DNA of 48,986 bases, from positions 1 through 48,986 of the forward strand of contig JAUNGN010000019.1 in assembly GCA_030524425.1 (NCBI GenBank), given 5' to 3'. Position numbers and translations under genes: made by a program. Within the stretch, counting starts at the first letter, position 1. Each line of letters opens with the position of its first letter. Under the pieces are notes generated by a model, which saw only the letters and a list, made by a program, of their open reading frames with translations, was not told the DNA's origin and searched no databases. The stretch is from Clostridia bacterium (GTDB taxonomy: Bacteria > Bacillota > Clostridia > Lachnospirales > CAG-274). Below are positions 7,507 through 15,742 of the stretch, piece by piece.

Positions 7507-10104
7507 ATGGCTAAGCTGACACCTATGATGGAGCAGTATATGCAGATTAAAGAAGAATATAAATATTGTCTGCTCTTTTATAGATTAGGCGATTTTTATG
7601 AATTGTTTTATGAAGATGCTGTTATTGCTTCAAAGGAACTTGAACTTACTTTAACAGGTAAAAACTGCGGTCAGGAGGAAAGGGCACCTATGTGTGGTGT
7701 TCCTTTCCATTCTGCTGACGGATATATTGCAAAGCTTGTGGAAAAGGGATATAAGGTTGCCATATGCGAACAGACAGAAGACCCTAAAAAGGCTGTAGGT
7801 ATAGTAAAAAGAGAGGTTATAAGGATTGTAACTCCGGGCACTGTGCTCGATACAAATATTCTTGATGAGAGTAAAAACAACTACATAATGTGTATATATA
7901 AGAATGGGGATGGTTATGGAGTTGCAAGCTGTGATGTTTCCACAGGCGAATTTCAGGTCACAGCTATTCCAAGTGATCTGGACAACAAGGTTATTGATGA
8001 AATTGCCCGTTTTAATCCGTCTGAAATTATATGCAGCAAAGAGGTTGAAGTGGGAGAACAGATATCAAGAGTGTTTGATATTAAGCTTAATGAATATAAT
8101 CAGTGGGCATTTGACTATCAGAATGCAAATATTTGTCTTTGCAATCATTTTAAAACCCTTAATCTTGCAGGCTTTGGATTGGAGAATGACAGACCGTGTG
8201 TAAGTGCGGCAGGTGCATTGCTTGAATATCTTATTGAAACACAGAAAAATAATTTATCTCATATTTCTGTTATTAAGAAATATTCTTCAAATAAATATAT
8301 GGTTCTTGATATAAGCTCAAGGAGAAATCTGGAGCTTACACAAACCATAAGAGATAAGTCTAAAAAAGGCTCTCTTTTATGGGTACTTGATAAGACCAAA
8401 ACTGCAATGGGTGCAAGACTTTTAAGAAAATGGCTTGAACAGCCTTTAATTGTTGAAGATGAAATAGATAAAAGACTTGATTCCGTGGAGGCTTTTAAAA
8501 ACAGTCCTTTTGAAAGAGAGGATTTAAAGGAAATGCTTAATACAATTTTTGATATTGAGCGTTTAATTAGTAAAGTGGTTTACGCTACTGCAAATGCAAA
8601 GGATCTTATTGCACTTAAAAATTCATTTAAATACCTTCCTCAGATTAAGGAAAATTTAAATAATTATGATTCGGAATATATTAAGGAAATATACGAAAGC
8701 TTTGATTGTCTTGAAGATATTTATGAACTTATAGATGAAAGTATTTCTGATGAGCCTCCTTTCAGCGTTAGAGAGGGCGGAATGATAAAAGAGGGCTATA
8801 ATGCTGAAGTTGATAAGCTTAGAAGTGCAAAAAACGAAGGCTCAGGCTGGCTTATGGCTCTTGAAGCAAAGGAAAAGGAAGAAACGGGAATACCTAAATT
8901 AAGAATAAGATATAACAGGGTTTTTGGTTACTATATAGAAGTAACAAATTCCTATAAGGATCAGGTGCCTGACAGATACATAAGAAAGCAGACCCTTACT
9001 AATGCAGAAAGATATATAACACCTGAGCTTAAGGAAATAGAGGATACTATTTTAGGAGCCGATGAAAAGGTTATAGCTCTTGAATATGATCTTTTCTGTG
9101 ATATAAGAAACAGAATTGCACAGAAAGTAGAAAGAATACAGGCTGCGGCAAAGGCTTTATCCACTGTTGATGTTTTGCAGTCCTTAGGCGATGTTGCCGA
9201 TAAAAATAATTATGTTAAGCCTGTAGTAAATACAAGGGGTATAATTGACATTAAGTCAGGAAGGCATCCTGTTGTTGAAAAGCTAAGCAAGGAAGCTTTT
9301 ATTCCAAATGATACTTATCTTGACAGAGATGAATCCCTTGCCATAATTACAGGACCCAATATGGCAGGTAAATCTACATATATGCGTCAGACAGCTCTGC
9401 TTGTGCTTATGGCGCAGGTAGGAAGCTTTATTCCTGCTGAAAGTGCCGAAATTGGAATTACGGACAGAATATTTACAAGAGTCGGCGCATCTGATGACCT
9501 TGCTACGGGACAGTCTACATTTATGGTGGAAATGGTTGAGGTTGCTAATATATTAAATAATGCAACTAAAAACAGTCTGCTTATACTGGATGAAATAGGA
9601 AGAGGAACATCAACCTTTGACGGCTTGAGTATAGCATGGGCTGTACTTGAATATATTGCAAATAAAATCGGTGCAAGAACATTATTTGCTACACATTATC
9701 ACGAGCTTACCGAGCTTGAGGGTAAGGTTAAGGGTGTTAAAAACTATTGCGTAAGTGTTAAGGAACAGGGTGAGGATGTTATTTTCCTTAGAAAAATTGT
9801 TGAGGGCGGAACCGACAGAAGCTACGGTGTTCACGTTGCAAAACTTGCGGGTGTACCTAAAAGTGTTGTCAGAAGAGCTAATTCCATATTAAAACTCCTT
9901 GGAAATGAGGACAAAACTATAAATGTGGATACAGATTATGATTTTAAATATGATGATGAGCCGATTTTAAGAAAAGTAGAAATTTTAAAGGAAATGACAA
10001 TTGATTTTGAAAATCTGGATTTAAATAATATTACTCCTTTTGAGGCAATGAAAAAGCTTTATGATATAAAGGAAAAATTAAGCAGTTTGGACAGTTTAGA
10101 ATAG
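7507..10104 (+). CDS. mutS: DNA mismatch repair protein MutS
   Basis: Full-length (865 aa) MutS that binds mismatches and recruits MutL. The mismatch-binding domain begins with TPMMEQYMQIKEEY and contains the Phe-x-Glu wedge region as FYRLGDFYELFYEDA (about 24-38). Connector, lever and clamp domains follow. The ATPase has Walker A GPNMAGKST from residue 616, STFMVEMVE, the Walker B region LLILDEIGRGTSTFDG and the ATHYHEL signature. The C-terminus ends KLYDIKEKLSSL. The start has GAGGAAGTG upstream. mutL begins 9 bp after its stop, so the two are co-transcribed. Confidence 0.97.
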   Translation: MAKLTPMMEQYMQIKEEYKYCLLFYRLGDFYELFYEDAVIASKELELTLTGKNCGQEERAPMCGVPFHSADGYIAKLVEKGYKVAICEQTEDPKKAVGIVKREVIRIVTPGTVLDTNILDESKNNYIMCIYKNGDGYGVASCDVSTGEFQVTAIPSDLDNKVIDEIARFNPSEIICSKEVEVGEQISRVFDIKLNEYNQWAFDYQNANICLCNHFKTLNLAGFGLENDRPCVSAAGALLEYLIETQKNNLSHISVIKKYSSNKYMVLDISSRRNLELTQTIRDKSKKGSLLWVLDKTKTAMGARLLRKWLEQPLIVEDEIDKRLDSVEAFKNSPFEREDLKEMLNTIFDIERLISKVVYATANAKDLIALKNSFKYLPQIKENLNNYDSEYIKEIYESFDCLEDIYELIDESISDEPPFSVREGGMIKEGYNAEVDKLRSAKNEGSGWLMALEAKEKEETGIPKLRIRYNRVFGYYIEVTNSYKDQVPDRYIRKQTLTNAERYITPELKEIEDTILGADEKVIALEYDLFCDIRNRIAQKVERIQAAAKALSTVDVLQSLGDVADKNNYVKPVVNTRGIIDIKSGRHPVVEKLSKEAFIPNDTYLDRDESLAIITGPNMAGKSTYMRQTALLVLMAQVGSFIPAESAEIGITDRIFTRVGASDDLATGQSTFMVEMVEVANILNNATKNSLLILDEIGRGTSTFDGLSIAWAVLEYIANKIGARTLFATHYHELTELEGKVKGVKNYCVSVKEQGEDVIFLRKIVEGGTDRSYGVHVAKLAGVPKSVVRRANSILKLLGNEDKTINVDTDYDFKYDDEPILRKVEILKEMTIDFENLDLNNITPFEAMKKLYDIKEKLSSLDSLE

Positions 10105-10113
10105 AGGTAAAAT

Positions 10114-12030
10114 ATGGGTGATATTCGTTTACTTGACAATAGTCTTATTAACAAAATTGCAGCAGGTGAGGTAGTTGAAAGACCTTCTTCTGTTGTTAAG
10201 GAATTAATGGAAAATTCAATAGATGCAGGTGCAGACTCTATAACTGTTGAGGTTAAAGAAGGCGGTATCGGCTTGATAAAAATAACTGACAATGGCAGGG
10301 GTATTCCTAAAGATGAGCTGAAAACTGCTTTTCTGCGCCATGCTACAAGTAAGCTGAGAACTCTTGAGGATTTGGAAGATATTCTTACATTGGGATTCAG
10401 AGGTGAGGCTCTTTCAAGTATTGCTTCTGTTGCACAGGTTGAAATGATTACTAAAACTAAAGACAGTGATATTGGCAGCCGAATTGTCATAAATGGCGGC
10501 ATGGTGGAAAAAGAGGAGGAAGCGGCTGCTAATGACGGCACGGTTTTCATAATGAAAAATCTCTTCTATAATACTCCTGCCAGAAGGAAGTTTTTGAAAA
10601 AGCCTGCTGCTGAAGGAGGCTATGTGTCTGAGGTGGTAAATCGAATTGCACTGGGTCATCCTGATATTGCAATTAAGTATATTAATAACGGCAATACTCT
10701 CATGCAGACAAATGGCAATGGTGATATTAAATCAGCTATATTGTATATTTACGGCAGGCAAATGGCATCACAGATGCTTGATGTAAGCTACAGCAAAGAC
10801 GGTTTTACCGTTGAAGGTCTTGCTGCAAAGCCTGAGCTTTCAAGAGGTAACAGAAATTATGAAAACTTTTTCATAAACGGCAGATATATAAAAAGTACTG
10901 TAGTTCAAAATGCCGTTGAAGATGCTTATAAGGGCAAACTTATGACAGGAAAGTTTCCTGTATTTGCACTTAATTTAAAAGTACCTGCCAATACTGTTGA
11001 TGTAAATGTTCACCCTACAAAACTTGAAGTAAGATTTTCTGATGAAAATTTAATATATGATATTATGTATAATGCAGTAACAAAAGCATTAAAGAATACT
11101 GAACTTATACCAAGCGTAACATGGGATAAGCCTAAAAAGCTTAAATCGGATAATATTCAGTCCGAGATTGAGGATATTAAGCCTGAAGCCGGCATTAAGC
11201 CTGAAAATGATTTTAAATATGAGGATAAGGCTATAAGTGCAGATTTTAGTGTTTCAGAGAATATTTCTCAGTCAAAGGATGAAAGCAAAAATCCTGTTTT
11301 AAGTGCTATGAGCAAGCTTTATACCGAGGAAAGTATAAATGCCGGGACTGATGTAAAAACTAATATTGAGGTAAAAGCTGAAACGGCGGAAATTAAAAGA
11401 CCTGTAATTAATAAGGAGGTTAAGAATGAAGAAACAAGAAAACCTTTCTTTAATAATTACAGAATAATAGGTCAGATTTTTGCCACCTATTGGATTGTTG
11501 AACAAAATAACTGTATGTATCTTATAGACCAGCATGCAGCACATGAAAGAGCTTTGTATGAGGACTTTATTGAAAAATTTAAAAACTCACAGATTTCCAG
11601 CCAGCAGCTTTTGCAGCCTATAGCAGTTAATTTAAGCGACAGCGAAAAGGTTATTGTTGAGGAAAATATTGAGCTTCTTGAAAGCTTTGGATTTGAAATT
11701 GAGGAGTTTGGAGCAAGAACCTATGCTGTAAGAGCAGTGCCTTATGTTTTTGATTCGCCAAGCAATGTAAGCTTTTTTATGGATATTATAGACGCTCTTG
11801 CAGACAAGAATTTAAAGAGTATATATGATACCAAGGAAGATGCTATTGCCATGATGAGCTGTAAGGCTGCAGTTAAGGGCAATGACAGATTAAGCTATAG
11901 CGAGGCGCAGGAGCTTATACAAAGGCTTTTGAAGCTTGAAAATCCTTTTACCTGCCCTCATGGAAGACCTACAATAATTGAAATGACAAGATATGAGCTT
12001 GAAAAGAAATTCAAGCGTATTCAGGATTAA
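10114..12030 (+). CDS. mutL: DNA mismatch repair protein MutL
   Basis: A 638-residue MutL, the GHKL ATPase partner of MutS. The N-terminal ATPase carries IAAGEVVERPSSVVKELMEN, DAGADSI, DNGRGI and LGFRGEALSSIASV. A low-complexity linker runs from about residue 335 to 440. The C-terminal dimerisation/endonuclease domain contains DQHAAHERALYEDF (about 472-485), CKAAVKGNDRL and CPHGRP near the end. These are the zinc-binding motifs of nicking-competent MutL found in bacteria without MutH, so it should incise the new strand itself. A membrane-protein gene follows after 24 bp. Confidence 0.97.
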   Translation: MGDIRLLDNSLINKIAAGEVVERPSSVVKELMENSIDAGADSITVEVKEGGIGLIKITDNGRGIPKDELKTAFLRHATSKLRTLEDLEDILTLGFRGEALSSIASVAQVEMITKTKDSDIGSRIVINGGMVEKEEEAAANDGTVFIMKNLFYNTPARRKFLKKPAAEGGYVSEVVNRIALGHPDIAIKYINNGNTLMQTNGNGDIKSAILYIYGRQMASQMLDVSYSKDGFTVEGLAAKPELSRGNRNYENFFINGRYIKSTVVQNAVEDAYKGKLMTGKFPVFALNLKVPANTVDVNVHPTKLEVRFSDENLIYDIMYNAVTKALKNTELIPSVTWDKPKKLKSDNIQSEIEDIKPEAGIKPENDFKYEDKAISADFSVSENISQSKDESKNPVLSAMSKLYTEESINAGTDVKTNIEVKAETAEIKRPVINKEVKNEETRKPFFNNYRIIGQIFATYWIVEQNNCMYLIDQHAAHERALYEDFIEKFKNSQISSQQLLQPIAVNLSDSEKVIVEENIELLESFGFEIEEFGARTYAVRAVPYVFDSPSNVSFFMDIIDALADKNLKSIYDTKEDAIAMMSCKAAVKGNDRLSYSEAQELIQRLLKLENPFTCPHGRPTIIEMTRYELEKKFKRIQD

Positions 12031-12054
12031 TTTGTGCTTATCGGAGGAGATTAA

Positions 12055-12639
12055 ATGGATGTTATAATATATTATATTATTAATGCCGTATCGATAATTA
12101 TAGTTACAACTTTATTTGAGTATATTAAGGCACTTATGTCAGCTGTTCAGGGAGATGCTGTGCCTAAAAGTCAGGGAAGGCTGACACTTAATCCTGTAAA
12201 GCATTTTGAGCCTATTGGCTTTATGTTGTTTTTATTTACGGGATTTGGATGGGCAAATCCTGTTGAAACTTCAAGCAGAAATTATAAAAACAGAAAAAAG
12301 GGTACATTAATAACATATATAACACCAATTGTTTTATTGATTATATTTGCTGTTGTAATTAAAATTGTCATGAACATATTGATACTCGGTAAATTTGACA
12401 ATTATTATTTAAGGCTTGCTTTAGCCTTGCTTTCAAGAAATTTTGCTGCTGCAGCCGTATTTAATATTATTCCCGTATATCCTATGGCGGGCAGCCATAT
12501 ATTAAGATGTATTTTAAGTCCTAATCATGTTGTTAAGTACAGTCAATATGAAAAGCCTTTACAAATTCTTTTAGTATTTTTGCTAATACTTGGAGTTATA
12601 ACACCTGTTCTTAATGCTGTTGTTGAAATTATTGTTTAA
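12055..12639 (+). CDS. site-2-protease-like membrane protein without catalytic residues
   Basis: A 194-residue protein with the S2P/M50 plan: helix 1 (about 4-26), the conserved loop KSQGRLTLNPVKHFEPIGF, FGWANPVE, and helices at about 88-112, 120-140 and 165-193. In active relatives helix 1 carries HExxH and the third core helix carries NPxPPLDG. Here the first motif reads FEYIK (residues 21-25), losing both zinc-binding histidines. The second reads NIIPVYPMAG (136-146), with Ala145 replacing the zinc-binding Asp. The frame is intact and has a GGAGG site, so it looks like a maintained pseudoprotease. It sits between mutL and scpA, where many Firmicutes carry an active relative. Confidence 0.82.
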   Translation: MDVIIYYIINAVSIIIVTTLFEYIKALMSAVQGDAVPKSQGRLTLNPVKHFEPIGFMLFLFTGFGWANPVETSSRNYKNRKKGTLITYITPIVLLIIFAVVIKIVMNILILGKFDNYYLRLALALLSRNFAAAAVFNIIPVYPMAGSHILRCILSPNHVVKYSQYEKPLQILLVFLLILGVITPVLNAVVEIIV

Positions 12640-12653
12640 AGGTAGGTCGGGTT

Positions 12654-13415
12654 ATGAATATGGATATGGAAATTAAGCTTGAAAAATTTGAAGGCCCAAT
12701 GGATCTTTTATACAGCTTAATTGTTAAAAACAAAATAGACATTTATGATATTCCGATTGCTTTAATAACAGAGCAGTATCTTGAATATATTAATGCAATG
12801 GGCAAGTATAATATGGAAAATATAAGTGAATTTCTTATTATGGCGGCGACTTTAATTGAAATTAAGTCCAGACTTCTTTTACCCAAAGAGGTGGATGAAA
12901 ATAATGAAGAAATTGACCCGAGAGAAGAGCTTGTTCAAAGACTTATTGAATATAAAAAATTTAAGGGAATTGCTGAAGAGTTTAATGTTAAGCAGAAAAG
13001 TGCCGGATATTCATATTATAAGGAAAGTGACAGGGAACTTATTAAGCAGATAAGAAAAGATGTACCAAAGGAAATATCAGATATATTAAACGGTGCAACG
13101 GGAGAAATGCTTTTTAAGGCTTTTCAGGAGGTTTTAAGACGTCAGGAGTTGAAGACGGATAAAATAAGAAGCGGATTTAATTCGGTTAAGAGAGATGAAT
13201 TTACTCTCGAAGAAAAGCTTGAGCAAATTACAAGTTTAATAAGCAAAAGAAGGCGTTTCAGCTTTTTTGGAATTTTCAAGAGTACAAGCAGTAAAAATGA
13301 AATTGTTACTACCTTTCTTGCAATGTTGCAGCTTATTAAGGAAAAGAAAATTAAAATTATTCAGGAAGAAATATTTGATGATATTACAATTACTACATAT
13401 GAGGAGGCTTGCTAA
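12654..13415 (+). CDS. scpA: segregation and condensation protein A
   Basis: A 253-residue kleisin that bridges the Smc ATPase heads and binds ScpB. The N-terminal domain has the diagnostic IKLEKFEGPMDLLYSLIVKNKIDIYDI (residues 6-32). It is followed by the SEFLIMAATLIEIKSRLLLP helix, an acidic linker and a C-terminal winged helix (FLAMLQLIKEKKIKIIQEE). Nearby in-frame ATGs at 12654 and 12660 make the exact start uncertain. scpB begins 2 bp after the stop, with its ribosome site inside the scpA 3' end, so translation is coupled. Confidence 0.94.
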   Translation: MNMDMEIKLEKFEGPMDLLYSLIVKNKIDIYDIPIALITEQYLEYINAMGKYNMENISEFLIMAATLIEIKSRLLLPKEVDENNEEIDPREELVQRLIEYKKFKGIAEEFNVKQKSAGYSYYKESDRELIKQIRKDVPKEISDILNGATGEMLFKAFQEVLRRQELKTDKIRSGFNSVKRDEFTLEEKLEQITSLISKRRRFSFFGIFKSTSSKNEIVTTFLAMLQLIKEKKIKIIQEEIFDDITITTYEEAC

Positions 13416-13417
13416 AT

Positions 13418-13987
13418 ATGACTATACAGGAATTGGAATCAGTTGTAGAGGCTATATTATTTGCTTCCGGTGAAGTTGTAAGTGTTAGAAATATTGCCTA
13501 TGCCACTGAACAGGATGAAAAAACTGTTAAGTCGGTAATAAGCAATCTCGCTGATAAATATACATGTGATAAAAGAGGTATAAGAATAATACAGGTAGGA
13601 GAAGGTTTTCAGATGTGTACCAATGCTGAATGTTTTGACTATATAAAAAAGCTTTATCAGGCGCCTGTGAGAAAAACTCTTTCCACTACACTTCTTGAAA
13701 CTCTTGCTATTATTGCATATAAACAGCCTGTCACAAAGGGACAGATTGAAGATATAAGAGGCGTAAGTGCCGACCATGCCGTAAACAGACTTGTTGAATA
13801 TGGGCTTGCTGAAGAAGTGGGCAGACTTGACGCTCCCGGTAAACCTATATTGTTTGGTACAACTGACGAATTTTTAAGATACTTTGGTTTCAGTACACTT
13901 GAAAACCTGCCTGTGACTGCTGCGGATTTGGAACAGCTTAGAATTGAGGCAGAGGCTGAGGTTGGTGCTATAACTGAGGCGAAGTGA
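13418..13987 (+). CDS. scpB: segregation and condensation protein B
   Basis: A 189-residue partner of ScpA in the Smc condensin complex. It consists of two winged-helix domains, the first around ESVVEAILFASGEVVS and the second with LSTTLLETLAIIAYKQPVTKGQIEDIRGVSADHAV, the best-conserved stretch of the family. ATG 13418 is chosen over TTG 13409 because GAGGAGG (13401-13407) is 10 bp from the ATG but touches the TTG. The gene ends the mutS-mutL-S2P-scpAB run; glyA follows beyond a 390-bp gap with its own promoter. Confidence 0.94.
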   Translation: MTIQELESVVEAILFASGEVVSVRNIAYATEQDEKTVKSVISNLADKYTCDKRGIRIIQVGEGFQMCTNAECFDYIKKLYQAPVRKTLSTTLLETLAIIAYKQPVTKGQIEDIRGVSADHAVNRLVEYGLAEEVGRLDAPGKPILFGTTDEFLRYFGFSTLENLPVTAADLEQLRIEAEAEVGAITEAK

Positions 13988-14015
13988 TCTATTCAAAAAT
14001 AAATTTTAAAAAGGT

Positions 14016-14044
14016 TTGACATTAAGTTAAATTTGATATACTAT
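14016..14044 (+). promoter_or_regulatory. promoter upstream of the glyA hairpin leader
   Basis: TTGACA (14016-14021) is followed by AT-rich -10 candidates TATACT (14037-14042, 15-bp spacer) or TACTAT (14039-14044, 17-bp spacer). Transcription from here would carry both hairpin-array copies in a leader of roughly 330 nt before glyA. Confidence 0.55.
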
Positions 14045-14063
14045 ATATTTAATATAACTTATC

Positions 14064-14199
14064 GAAAGAAAATGAAAGCTTGCTTTCAATTTTCTGAGAT
14101 AAGTTACCGACGCGTGAGCGGAGGTAGTTATATTACCTTGTTTTGCAAGGCAGCTGTGGAAGCGGAGCGAACACAGCAACAGGAAGTATTAACTTCCTG
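14064..14199 (+). repeat. mini-hairpin array, tandem copy 1
   Basis: This 136-bp unit is repeated without mismatch at 14215-14350. It is a chain of small stems: TAACTTATC/GATAAGTTA (14055-14063 with 14098-14106) enclosing AGAAAAT-GAAAGC/GCTTTC-ATTTTCT (14067-14095); TACC/GGTA (14105-14126); CCTTG/CAAGG (14136-14150); GCTGTG/CACAGC (14153-14177); and ACAGGAAGT/ACTTCCTGT (14179-14200). No protein is encoded. It lies in the predicted leader of glyA. Confidence 0.9.
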
Positions 14200-14214
14200 T
14201 AATATAACCAATGA

Positions 14215-14350
14215 GAAAGAAAATGAAAGCTTGCTTTCAATTTTCTGAGATAAGTTACCGACGCGTGAGCGGAGGTAGTTATATTACCTTGTTTTGCAAG
14301 GCAGCTGTGGAAGCGGAGCGAACACAGCAACAGGAAGTATTAACTTCCTG
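14215..14350 (+). repeat. mini-hairpin array, tandem copy 2
   Basis: Exact copy of 14064-14199, offset 151 bp, separated by a 15-bp spacer (14200-14214) that resembles the sequence before copy 1 but has lost the TAACTTATC arm. Perfect identity points to recent duplication or ongoing correction. It ends about 28 bp before the glyA start. Confidence 0.9.
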
Positions 14351-14378
14351 AACTATAAAATATGGAGGTAATTACATA

Positions 14379-15614
14379 ATGTATGATTTTGATGAAATTA
14401 AGGCAATAGATCCTGCTGTGGCAGAAGCCATTGACGGTGAGCTTACAAGACAGAGAAACAACATTGAGCTTATTGCATCAGAGAACTTTGTTTCTAAGGC
14501 TGTTATGGCAGCTATGGGTTCTCCTTTGACAAATAAGTATGCTGAAGGTTATCCGGGAAAGAGATACTATGGCGGCTGCTTTAAGGTAGATATTGTTGAA
14601 GATTTAGCAAGAGAGAGAGCTTGTAAGCTTTTTGGTGCAGAGCATGCCAACGTTCAGCCCCACTCAGGTGCACAGGCTAATATGGCTGTATTCTTTGCGG
14701 TGCTTAAGCCGGGAGATACAGTGCTTGGTATGAATCTTGCCCATGGCGGTCACTTAACTCATGGTTCACCTGTTAATATGAGCGGTAAGCAGTACAATAT
14801 TATTCCTTATGGTGTAAAGGAATCTGACGGGACTATTGATTATGAAGAAGTAAGAAGATTAGCTGTTGAGCACAAGCCAAAGTTAATTATTGCAGGTGCA
14901 AGTGCTTATTCAAGAGTAATTGACTTTAAGTTCTTTAGTGATGTTGCTAAGGAAGTGGGTGCTTATCTTATGGTAGATATGGCACATATTGCAGGTCTTG
15001 TAGCTGCCGGTTTACATCCAAGTCCTGTGCCTTATGCTGACTTTGTAACTACAACTACCCACAAGACATTAAGAGGTCCTAGAGGCGGTTTAATTCTTTG
15101 TAAGGAAGAGCATGCTAAGCTTATTGACAAGTCTATTTTCCCGGGCATTCAGGGAGGTCCTTTGATGCACGTTATTGCTGCAAAGGCTGTTTGTTTGGGC
15201 GAAGCGTTAAAGCCTGAATTTAAGGAATATGCAAAGCAGGTTGTTGCCAATGCTAAGGTCCTTAGCGAAAGACTTATTGAAAATGGCTTTAACATTGTAT
15301 CAGGCGGTACTGATAATCATCTTATGCTTGTTGATTTAAGACCTATGAATATTACAGGTAAGGAATTAGAGCATAATCTTGATGAGGTTGGTGTAACCTG
15401 CAACAAGAATGCCATACCGTTTGATCCTGAAAAGCCGGGTATTGCAAGCGGTATCAGACTTGGTACTCCTGCTGTTACTTCAAGAGGTATGGTTGAAGAA
15501 GATATGGTTGAAATTGCAGATATTATTACTCTTGTTGCCAAGGACTTTGATGGCAATAAGGCAGAGGCTGCAGAAAGAGTTAAGAAGCTTGTTGCTAAGT
15601 ATCCTTTATACTAA
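14379..15614 (+). CDS. glyA: serine hydroxymethyltransferase
   Basis: A 411-residue PLP enzyme that interconverts serine and glycine with tetrahydrofolate, the main source of one-carbon units. Marks are [16 protein letters not shown] (24-39), YPGKRYYGG, the [13 protein letters not shown] loop, and [14 protein letters not shown] with the PLP lysine at residue 229. The C-terminal domain includes [15 protein letters not shown]. Length and motifs are normal. It has a GGAGG site and a predicted leader with two hairpin arrays, so expression may be set at the RNA level. A strong terminator follows. Confidence 0.97.
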   Translation: MYDFDEIKAIDPAVAEAIDGELTRQRNNIELIASENFVSKAVMAAMGSPLTNKYAEGYPGKRYYGGCFKVDIVEDLARERACKLFGAEHANVQPHSGAQANMAVFFAVLKPGDTVLGMNLAHGGHLTHGSPVNMSGKQYNIIPYGVKESDGTIDYEEVRRLAVEHKPKLIIAGASAYSRVIDFKFFSDVAKEVGAYLMVDMAHIAGLVAAGLHPSPVPYADFVTTTTHKTLRGPRGGLILCKEEHAKLIDKSIFPGIQGGPLMHVIAAKAVCLGEALKPEFKEYAKQVVANAKVLSERLIENGFNIVSGGTDNHLMLVDLRPMNITGKELEHNLDEVGVTCNKNAIPFDPEKPGIASGIRLGTPAVTSRGMVEEDMVEIADIITLVAKDFDGNKAEAAERVKKLVAKYPLY

Positions 15615-15653
15615 TTTACTAAAAAAATAAGGCGAAATATGTAGAATTTTAAC

Positions 15654-15691
15654 AAAAAAGGAACTGTTTGAAATAAATAGTTCCTTTTTTT
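15654..15691 (+). terminator. terminator after glyA
   Basis: AAAAAAGGAACT (15654-15665) pairs with AGTTCC plus a run of seven T (15679-15691). Confidence 0.85.
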
Positions 15692-15742
15692 ACTATCTTG
15701 TGGTATATTTAAAGTATAAATTTACAAAGAGGAGTGATTGTA

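Noticed and set aside
10059..10550. 163-codon minus-strand frame across the mutS-mutL junction
   Set aside because: Antisense to the conserved MutL ATPase; serine/proline/leucine-rich shadow without a start signal.
14049..14350. CRISPR array
   Set aside because: Only two long identical copies, no 25-40-bp repeats with unique spacers and no cas genes in the window.
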